Source: a virus. Taken from it: a stretch of DNA of 43,500 bases. The DNA is taken from IMG/VR virus record IMGVR_UViG_3300050821_004062, positions 1 through 43,500 of that record; one strand, 5' to 3'. Shown here piece by piece: positions 38,923-43,500 of the stretch. Made by a program: the position numbers and the translations under genes. The first letter of the stretch is position 1. Each line of letters starts with the position of its first letter. The notes beneath the pieces are model-generated. The model was given only the letters and a program-made list of their open reading frames with translations, ran no database searches and was not told the DNA's origin.

Positions 38923-39579
38923 ATGCCAAAGAATCTCGCTGAAAAAATTGCTGAGGCCGTTGCTGAAGTTGGTGACGTTGCGAAAAAAGGGGACAACGGC
39001 GACTACACCTACATCCGCTCCTCAGACTTATTTCGGGAAGTTAGGAATAAACTTTTCAGCCGCGGAATCATCATCGCGCCGCACAAGATCATAGAGGTCA
39101 GGCGCTCGAATCCGTACCTCAACATCTCGGACAACATCATCGACGAAGTTGCAGTGACCGTGGAATTCAAGGTCACGGATGGAGTCGAGGAGATGTTGAT
39201 GCAATCGTCTGGCTGCGGTCAGGACTACAAGGGCAAGGCTCTCCCCATCGCAATGACAGGAGCCTTAAAATCGCTTCTAAAAGTCCTTGGCCTGATCGCA
39301 GCCTCAGAGGATGACGACGACTTGATCGCCGAGGCCCACGTACCTGAAGGGCTGGCAGAAAAGATCGACGAAATGGTCGCGAAGTGTGGCGACGACTCGC
39401 GCGAGTGGCCGATCAGCCGGCGTGACGTTGTAGCGTGGGGGCAAGCGTGCGTGCAGTCGAAGAAGCGCAACGCAGCACGCGAGAAATACCTGGAGAGTGT
39501 TGGCGTGGAGAAAATCTCCGACCTGAAGCGCAAAGACTTCAAGGCCGCAATGGAGTGGGCAACCAATGAAACGGCCTGA
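38923..39579 (+). CDS. erf: ERF-family single-strand annealing recombinase
   Basis: GDNGDYTYIRSSDLFREVRNKLFSRGIII, then VAVTVEFKVTDG, then SSGCGQDYKGKALPIAMTGALKSLLKVLGL: the ERF core with its G-x-D-x-x-x-K-A and TGAxK blocks. ERF proteins anneal complementary strands during phage recombination and genome repair. A C-terminal extension of helices (DDSREWPISRRD and onward) may bind host proteins. AGAGGAAG precedes the ATG. Overlaps the next gene by 14 nt. Confidence 0.8.
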   Translation: MPKNLAEKIAEAVAEVGDVAKKGDNGDYTYIRSSDLFREVRNKLFSRGIIIAPHKIIEVRRSNPYLNISDNIIDEVAVTVEFKVTDGVEEMLMQSSGCGQDYKGKALPIAMTGALKSLLKVLGLIAASEDDDDLIAEAHVPEGLAEKIDEMVAKCGDDSREWPISRRDVVAWGQACVQSKKRNAAREKYLESVGVEKISDLKRKDFKAAMEWATNETA

Positions 39580-39787
39580 GTGGATTCTGGAGCGGTCGAG
39601 CTTCACGAGCAACGGAGCACTGGCGCGTGAAGTTGAAGCGTGGCTCCAGTTCTCCGAATGCAAGATCATCGTTCATGTCTACAGCGATCGCCAGCAAGAA
39701 GAAATCTTCAACGAGTTGGAGTGCTTGCGAACGATGGGCCGGGTGAAGGTAGAGATGATCGACCGAACGCAGGTGGCAACGTTGTGA
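39566..39787 (+). CDS. Hypothetical protein, 73 aa
   Basis: Small alpha/beta protein (REVEAWLQFSECKIIVHVYSDRQQEEIFNELECLRTMGRV) with no signature. Coupled to ERF and to the next gene (GTGA overlap), so probably part of the recombination module. Confidence 0.5.
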   Translation: MKRPEWILERSSFTSNGALAREVEAWLQFSECKIIVHVYSDRQQEEIFNELECLRTMGRVKVEMIDRTQVATL

Positions 39788-40134
39788 TTCCCCGCTACGC
39801 GCCACTCAAGAGAACCTGGCTGAGGAAGAAGGCCAGACGGAAGCGAGAACTGTGGCGCACCGGGCGAGTGATGGAAGATGCGGCTGGAATGGCTGTGCTG
39901 AGAGAGGCCGCGTTCAAACGCGCAGATGGAAATTGCGAGCTTTGCCATGAGGAAGCACCGTGGTGGGATGGCGGAGGTCCAGCGCCGCATCCGTTCGGAG
40001 AATTGATTCACAAAGTTGCACGAGGCAAGGGCGGATCAGACATTCTAAAAAACGTGGAATGGGGTCATCATGCGTGTCACTTTAAGCGCGACCACCCCGG
40101 ACCACAATGGAGCAAGCGTGAGATCGAAAAATAA
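39784..40134 (+). CDS. HNH endonuclease-like protein, 116 aa
   Basis: GTG start overlapping the previous stop. Basic N-terminus (KRTWLRKKARRKRELWR), then ADGNCELCHEEA, FGELIHKVARGKGGSD and WGHHACHFKRD: an HNH with CxxC and C/H ligands and catalytic H in the 'IHKVARGKGG' position. May process DNA during replication or packaging. The start is inferred from the overlap. Confidence 0.65.
   Translation: MIPRYAPLKRTWLRKKARRKRELWRTGRVMEDAAGMAVLREAAFKRADGNCELCHEEAPWWDGGGPAPHPFGELIHKVARGKGGSDILKNVEWGHHACHFKRDHPGPQWSKREIEK
40109..40123 (+). repeat. 15-bp repeat carrying ribosome site and GTG start, copy 1
   Basis: GGAGCAAGCGTGAGA, identical to 40333-40347. It supplies the GGAG and the GTG start of the gene at 40118. 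Confidence 0.7.
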
Positions 40135-40345
40135 AAAACGGCTGACGTGGGAGCAAAAAGTGCGCCGCTGGGCGATGCGCTACCTTGTCGACTTGGACGA
40201 TGACGAATACGGTCAATTTATGGCGTCGGTGAGGCTGGGTCGAAACATGCCATTCGCTCGGATGTCGCGGCGCATTCCGATGCCTAAGGCCACGGGGAAA
40301 CAGATCCGCATGTATTCCTATGTCCCGAGCAAGGAGCAAGCGTGA
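40118..40345 (+). CDS. Small basic protein, 75 aa
   Basis: GTG at 40118 has GGAG 5 nt upstream. Very basic (SKNKKRLTWEQKVRRWAMRYLVD) with an acidic middle (DLDDDEYGQF) and a basic end. No family recognised; its place between HNH and PD-(D/E)XK genes suggests a nucleic-acid role. Confidence 0.45.
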   Translation: MRSKNKKRLTWEQKVRRWAMRYLVDLDDDEYGQFMASVRLGRNMPFARMSRRIPMPKATGKQIRMYSYVPSKEQA

Positions 40346-40347
40346 GA
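40333..40347 (+). repeat. 15-bp repeat carrying ribosome site and GTG start, copy 2
   Basis: Second exact copy of the sequence at 40109-40123, giving the GTG start at 40342. Confidence 0.7.
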
Positions 40348-40620
40348 CTGAGAGCGAGAATCGACAAGAACCAACCTGAGATCACTGCGGTGCTTCGTCG
40401 CGCCGGGTGCAGCGTCTGGATTACGAGTATGCACCCAACGGGCGTAGACATGGTAGTGGGGAAGGGCGGACGAAATTTTCTGTTCGAAGTGAAAGACCCA
40501 TCGAAGCCGCTCAACCAGCGCAAACTCACGGACGACGAGCAAGCCTTCCACGCCGCATGGCTGGGCCAAGTCGCAGTGATCGAAACAGCGGAAGAGGCGC
40601 TAAAAATTGTTAATTCCTAA
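40342..40620 (+). CDS. PD-(D/E)XK (VRR-NUC-like) nuclease, 92 aa
   Basis: DKNQPEITAVLRRAGCSVW, then PTGVDMVVGKGGRNFLFEVKDPSKPLNQRKLTDDEQ: D-x(n)-E-x-K is the catalytic core (VD near 36, EVK near 49). Small VRR-NUC proteins of this kind act as Holliday-junction or structure-specific nucleases in phages. GTG start with GGAG. Overlaps the next gene by 14 nt. Confidence 0.75.
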   Translation: MRLRARIDKNQPEITAVLRRAGCSVWITSMHPTGVDMVVGKGGRNFLFEVKDPSKPLNQRKLTDDEQAFHAAWLGQVAVIETAEEALKIVNS

Positions 40621-40993
40621 CGAGCCCGAGATCGCCCGCGCCGCGCAGAAAGTTGTGAAGAAGTTATGGGGCACCGAGTTTTGGATAGTAAATACGAAGA
40701 AGTACTGTCTGAAATTCTTGAAGGTGAACCCTAGCTTTCAGTCCTCGATACACGCGCACTCAAAGAAGGACGAAACGTTCATCGGAGTCGTGGGATGCGT
40801 GAGGCTGGACTTTCACGATCCTGCGAACAATGAGCGCACCGGCGGAGTAGTTCTCAGCCCCGGCGATTCGTACAACATCGCGCCCAAGATGTACCACAGC
40901 TTTCAGGCAATCAATGAATCGTGGGTGATGGAAGTGAGCACCCACCATGACGACGAGGATGTGACGCGGCTGCAAGAAAGCAGGAAGCTATGA
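40607..40993 (+). CDS. Cupin-domain protein, 128 aa
   Basis: TTG start overlapping the nuclease. The cupin motifs are HAHSKKDETFIGVVGCVRLDF (His-x-His ... Glu) and SPGDSYNIAPKMYHSF (second His). The WGTEFWIVNTKKYCLKFL lead-in recalls sugar isomerase-type cupins. It opens a cassette with the HldE-like genes, so a sugar substrate is likely. Metal binding is expected from the His/Glu set. Whether it is an isomerase, epimerase or sensor is unknown. Confidence 0.65.
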   Translation: MLIPNEPEIARAAQKVVKKLWGTEFWIVNTKKYCLKFLKVNPSFQSSIHAHSKKDETFIGVVGCVRLDFHDPANNERTGGVVLSPGDSYNIAPKMYHSFQAINESWVMEVSTHHDDEDVTRLQESRKL

Positions 40994-41265
40994 AAGTGAA
41001 GTCATTCAAGATTCCAGAGCGTGAGGGATTTGAGCGCGGCGCGGCTTTGGTCATCGTGCCGACGCCGAGCGGAAATTTCAACTACCTCTGCCACGCTTGG
41101 GAGATCGGGCCTACATCGTGGGTGTTGCAGTTGACGAGCGGCAATCAGGTTGAGATTCACAAGCCGGGCTCAATCTTCCTACACATCCCACAGAGCGGCC
41201 TCACGTTCGATTCGGACGGTAAATCCCGCGAGTTGAAATCCACTTCTCTGCTGGTGGTGAACTAA
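40990..41265 (+). CDS. Hypothetical protein, 91 aa
   Basis: ATGA overlap with the cupin. A beta-rich single domain (GAALVIVPTPSGNFNYLCHAWEIGPTSWVLQLTSGNQVEI) of unknown type. Its stop overlaps the next ATG by one base (TAATG). Part of the sugar cassette. Confidence 0.5.
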   Translation: MKVKSFKIPEREGFERGAALVIVPTPSGNFNYLCHAWEIGPTSWVLQLTSGNQVEIHKPGSIFLHIPQSGLTFDSDGKSRELKSTSLLVVN

Positions 41266-42410
41266 TGAAAATCCTCGTCATCGGCGACTTCATCAGCGAC
41301 GTTTACACCTTTGGTCGCGCAGAGCGTTTGTGTCCTGAAGCTCCTGTGCCTGTGCTGATACCGGAGAGTTGGAAACAATCATGGGGCGGGGCAGGGCTGG
41401 TGTTCGAGCAACTGTCAGCGCTCGCCGAAGAAGTGAGATCACGTTTTCTATCGTACTCAAGGAAGGAGCGATACTTCGCTGGCAGTCATTTGGTGTGCAG
41501 GGTTGATGATGACAATTGCGGTCCTATCAGGGCGCACGCGAATCTCATCATTCCGGTCGAAGTTGAGGATCTGAAATACTTCGACGCCTTCGTAATCTCA
41601 GACTATGGAAAAGGAGGAATGACGCGAGAGTTGGCGCGGCAGATCGTTGAGACCGGAAAGCCCTGCTTCGTGGATGCGAAGCACAATTGGCTGTGGTATG
41701 AGGGGATGCAGGTGGTGGCTTTTCCTAACGAGATTGAATTTCCATTTCGATTTTCAGTTCGGTACTACGCATTCAAAACGATAGTGAAAAAACTCGGCGC
41801 ACGCGGCTGCAAAATGGGCAATCTAGAATTACCCGCCACCGTGAGCGAAGTTGTGGACGTGACCGGCGCCGGAGATATCTTCATGGCCGCGTTCGTGTAC
41901 GCCTGGTCGATTCAGTTCACACCAGAAGATTGCCTTCGATTTGCGAATGAGTTAGCAGGAGAGTCGTGTCGGCATCGGGGAACGTTTGTGGTTGGTCGGG
42001 AATTCGCGCTATCAGTGCTCGATAGGCTTCGAGCTTCGAGAGCGTCTGAGCAGAAAGTTCGCGGGAGTTCTCTCGGTTCCACGCCAGCAGAGCATGCACC
42101 GTCTTCTCGACCGGATCAGTATGTGTATCCGAAATCGCGCGGAATAGACGGCAACCTTCACGCAGATTTACCTCTGGAAGTAGGAGGTCAGGAAGCGCAC
42201 ATTCAATATGATTCTGCCGCGCCCACTCTCCCCCAATCGCCATTAGTCCCCACTGAATCGCTCGCTGCTCAACCTCTACAGGTGAGAGCGAAGAATGCAA
42301 GTGGTAGGAAAGCGCAGAGCTCACAGCAAAGCCCGAGTTCCATTGCGTCCGAACGTCAATGTGAGCGCACACCAGGGCAGGATCAAGGGAAAATTCGTTC
42401 GCAACCGTAA
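41265..42410 (+). CDS. HldE/RfaE kinase-domain-like (PfkB family) protein
   Basis: KILVIGDFISDVYTFGRAERLCPEAPVPVL is the start of RfaE domain I, which phosphorylates D-glycero-D-manno-heptose 7-phosphate. FDAFVISDYGKGGMT follows, and DVTGAGDIFMAAFVYAW near residue 203 is the PfkB signature with the catalytic Asp. The region after GGAG is shortened relative to normal (about 255 versus 315 aa). After about residue 260 the frame runs another 120 residues of low-complexity sequence that lies antisense over the lytic-transglycosylase-like gene, so the true product may lack a proper C-terminus. Probably works with the nucleotidyltransferase at 42530. Confidence 0.7.
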   Translation: MKILVIGDFISDVYTFGRAERLCPEAPVPVLIPESWKQSWGGAGLVFEQLSALAEEVRSRFLSYSRKERYFAGSHLVCRVDDDNCGPIRAHANLIIPVEVEDLKYFDAFVISDYGKGGMTRELARQIVETGKPCFVDAKHNWLWYEGMQVVAFPNEIEFPFRFSVRYYAFKTIVKKLGARGCKMGNLELPATVSEVVDVTGAGDIFMAAFVYAWSIQFTPEDCLRFANELAGESCRHRGTFVVGREFALSVLDRLRASRASEQKVRGSSLGSTPAEHAPSSRPDQYVYPKSRGIDGNLHADLPLEVGGQEAHIQYDSAAPTLPQSPLVPTESLAAQPLQVRAKNASGRKAQSSQQSPSSIASERQCERTPGQDQGKIRSQP

Positions 42411-42447
42411 CGGCAAGTTTTACGAGTTCAGGTTTAGAGAGGAGCAT
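41917..42447 (-). CDS. Lytic-transglycosylase (SLT)-like protein, antisense
   Basis: 176 aa. AIQWGLMAIGGEWARQ and LPDLLLPEVNLREGCRLF are the conserved 'S-W-G-L-M-Q-V ... L-x-x-P-x-x-N-L-x-x-G' blocks of SLT domains that cleave the glycan backbone of peptidoglycan. The segment where the catalytic glutamate is expected reads HIDVRTQWN, so the usual E before the S/T appears replaced by R. Activity is doubtful. It is the only minus gene inside the rightward cassette and overlaps the kinase frame by 494 nt. No convincing promoter or ribosome site seen. Confidence 0.55.
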   Translation of the reverse strand: MLLSKPELVKLAVTVANEFSLDPALVCAHIDVRTQWNSGFAVSSALSYHLHSSLSPVEVEQRAIQWGLMAIGGEWARQNHIECALPDLLLPEVNLREGCRLFRAISDTHTDPVEKTVHALLAWNRENSRELSAQTLSKLEAYRALIARIPDQPQTFPDADTTLLLTHSQIEGNLLV

Positions 42448-42451
42448 TTCA

Positions 42452-42526
42452 ATGTTTGAACTTATCGCACTTTTGGCTCACTGGCTACTGCCAAAGCACA
42501 TGAAGCCGCACAGCTGGGAGAAATAG
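42452..42526 (+). CDS. Possible 24-aa hydrophobic peptide
   Basis: A good GAGAGGAG site lies 7 nt before the ATG. MFELIALLAHWLLPKHMK is hydrophobic and could sit in a membrane. The next gene starts 3 bp after its stop. It may simply serve to couple translation to the nucleotidyltransferase gene. Confidence 0.35.
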   Translation: MFELIALLAHWLLPKHMKPHSWEK

Positions 42527-42529
42527 GCG

Positions 42530-43000
42530 ATGGCTACGATCTTAGTGAACGGCTGTTTCGATGTGCTGCACATTGGCCACCGCCATTTTTTCCGAGCTGC
42601 CAAAAATCTCGGCGCGGAAATACTGTGGCCTGAAGGCCGCAATCCGAATCGACTCGTCGTAGGCGTGAACTCGGACCGATCCGCGCGTGCGCTCAAAATA
42701 GCCAAGTGGGGCGACAAATACCCCATCAACACCCAGACGCAGCGCATGGCCGCACTCGCACCCTATGCTGACGAAATTGTGGGATTCGATACAGAAAAGG
42801 AATTGCATGACCTCGTGGAGTGGCTGGCTCCATGTGTTCTGTGCAAGGGGCCAGATTACGCCGGAAAAGCTGTCACCGGTGACGATCTGGCCCCAGTTAT
42901 CATTCTGGACACGCCTGAGCCTGAGCAGGTGAAGCAGATGAAGATTCGCCTGTACGGCCAAGCCGCGTTTTGCACTCCGGGCAAGCCTTCGGATCGCTGA
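42530..43000 (+). CDS. HldE/RfaE nucleotidyltransferase-domain protein, 156 aa
   Basis: ILVNGCFDVLHIGHRHFFRAAKNLG carries the HxGH motif, followed by LVVGVNSDRSARALK, VGFDTEKELHDLVEWLAPCVLCKGPDY and VKQMK, matching RfaE domain II that makes ADP-heptose from heptose 1-phosphate and ATP. It is a stand-alone version; E. coli has both domains in one chain. Together with the kinase it could make an ADP-heptose-like donor for the GT9-like enzyme at 7207. Its 3' end overlaps a minus gene by 101 nt. Confidence 0.75.
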   Translation: MATILVNGCFDVLHIGHRHFFRAAKNLGAEILWPEGRNPNRLVVGVNSDRSARALKIAKWGDKYPINTQTQRMAALAPYADEIVGFDTEKELHDLVEWLAPCVLCKGPDYAGKAVTGDDLAPVIILDTPEPEQVKQMKIRLYGQAAFCTPGKPSDR

Positions 43001-43067
43001 CACGCGCAATCCATTCGTGGCCGCACTTCGGGCAAATCCGCGGCCCACAAGCTCCAACATAGCTCAT
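42900..43067 (-). CDS. Zinc-ribbon protein, 55 aa
   Basis: GGAAAGGAG ribosome site before the ATG. ICPKCGHEWIARVSDPKACPECKTR is a standard four-Cys zinc ribbon, followed by a Ser/Ala/Gln tail. Coupled to the upstream minus gene (ATGA overlap). The last 101 nt are antisense to the HldE nucleotidyltransferase gene. Confidence 0.65.
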   Translation of the reverse strand: MSYVGACGPRICPKCGHEWIARVSDPKACPECKTRLGRTGESSSASPAQAQACPE

Positions 43068-43261
43068 CGTCTGCTCCTTTCCATGTCATCCTCTACTCGA
43101 TCTCCGAAGTGTTTGTAGGCGAACTGCGTGCGGCCCTTGCGTCCGGGGCAATTATCGCCGAACTGTGAATGTTCATTCTCCGGCCGGCCGCAAATCGCGC
43201 ACACTCGCGGCGCAACCAATTGGTCATACCAGGCGTTTGGATCAGTGAGTATGTTCGTCAT
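43064..43261 (-). CDS. Small zinc-type protein, leaderless start, 65 aa
   Basis: Contains CAICGRPENEHSQFGDNCPGRKG, a Cys/His metal site, and ends DMERSRR overlapping the next gene. The frame has an ATG at 43288, but that lies within the promoter spacer, so I start at ATG 43261 (MTNILTDPNAWYDQL). The -10 box ends 7 nt before it, so the message is leaderless or nearly so. Function unknown. Confidence 0.6.
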   Translation of the reverse strand: MTNILTDPNAWYDQLVAPRVCAICGRPENEHSQFGDNCPGRKGRTQFAYKHFGDRVEDDMERSRR

Positions 43262-43268
43262 GAGATTA

Positions 43269-43298
43269 ATATTACTACTATCATTCATTTCTTGTCAA
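43269..43298 (-). promoter_or_regulatory. Leftward promoter for the right-end zinc genes
   Basis: Minus-strand TTGACA (43298-43293), 18-bp spacer, TAATAT (43274-43269), then seven bases to the ATG at 43261. It sits just inside the right arm of the inverted repeat. Confidence 0.65.
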
Positions 43299-43304
43299 CA
43301 AAAT

Positions 43305-43476
43305 ACTTCTCCCCTCTCCCATCCAGCGTATGGCCGCGGCCGAGCTCGAACTGGAGAACGCCAGGCTGAAACTGATACCGGATCGCGCTACAGGATATAC
43401 CTTAGATTGCGTTTCCCTGCCCTCTGAGCCCCGAACTCGGCCGGCAAGCCCCAAACCACGCAAGGCCACAAAATAA
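43305..43476 (+). pseudogene. Truncated copy of the 403-675 gene
   Basis: The right repeat arm carries the last 57 codons of the protein at 403-675 (from SPIQRMAAAELEL to KPRKATK and stop) on the plus strand. Upstream of 43305 the frame continues only about 12 unrelated codons before a TAA at 43267-43269. There is no start or ribosome site, so this is a gene fragment. One codon differs (Val to Leu, from the C/A change). Confidence 0.7.
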
Positions 43477-43500
43477 TCGCTCTAATCGCCTAGGATTGCG
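43305..43500. repeat. Right arm of 196-bp inverted repeat
   Basis: Reverse complement of 379-574 with one difference (43402). The match runs to the last base of the window. Confidence 0.9.

Noticed and set aside
1-43500. CRISPR array or insertion sequence
   Set aside because: No regularly spaced direct repeats and no transposase-like frame were seen. The 196-bp inverted arms are 42.7 kb apart and do not flank a transposase.

Overview
The window reads as most of the genome of a tailed, podovirus-type bacteriophage. It has a large terminase, a portal, a candidate scaffold, a major capsid protein that looks like the N4-gp56 family, connector and beta-propeller-like tail proteins, ejection-type internal proteins and long fibre proteins, but no tape measure, sheath or baseplate genes. 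Genes are dense, mostly rightward and often overlap by 1-14 nt (ATGA, TAATG, GTGA). I see no DNA polymerase, RNA polymerase, helicase, integrase or RNA ligase in it. The host cannot be read directly. Sec-type signal peptides on two fibre proteins and heptose genes point to a Gram-negative-type envelope; a soil Acidobacteriota-like host is only a guess from the style of the fibre proteins.

Layout. 1-378: non-coding, with a perfect 15-bp palindrome and helically phased TGTRACAT boxes. 379-574: one arm of a 196-bp inverted repeat whose other arm is the last 196 bp of the window. 403-1313 (minus): a DUF1376 replication-type protein and a small protein. 1323-1361: a compact divergent promoter with a shared palindromic operator, feeding a ribbon-helix-helix (RHH) repressor at 1368. 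1528-6279: small early or accessory genes (HNH, HAD, DUF1643, DUF4326, zinc proteins). 6368-6467: what appears to be a circularly permuted tRNA-Lys(UUU) gene. 6541-8837: an HTH-like protein, a TPR/GT9-like glycosyltransferase and a DUF2778-type peptidoglycan enzyme. 8834-11313: small proteins ending in a clear terminator. 11370-36118: packaging, capsid, tail, fibre and internal-virion genes, with a histidine phosphatase, a methyltransferase and a GNAT enzyme set among them. 36126-37564: membrane proteins, a Tad2-like protein and a NusG paralogue. 37568-40620: a second RHH promoter module driving an HTH protein, a ParB-like protein, ERF recombinase, HNH and a PD-(D/E)XK nuclease. 40607-43000: a cupin plus split HldE kinase and nucleotidyltransferase, interrupted by an antisense lytic-transglycosylase-like gene. 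42900-43261 (minus): two zinc-ribbon proteins from a leaderless promoter beside the right repeat.

Regulation. Eight plus-strand copies of a GTGCCGTC element with an AT-rich tail lie just ahead of late genes between 9.3 and 31.8 kb, and in several the start codon is inside the element. Three early promoters (1368, 37603, 43261) have TTGACA plus a -10 box placed so that transcription would begin at or within a couple of bases of the start codon, so leaderless expression looks like a theme.

How the genes may work together: RHH and HTH proteins set the early switch, ERF, nucleases and the ParB-like protein handle DNA, the repeated element (perhaps with the NusG paralogue) controls late genes, and the HldE pair with the GT9-like enzyme could make and use an ADP-heptose-like sugar on the host surface. 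This functional picture is inference from family resemblance; no database search was run.
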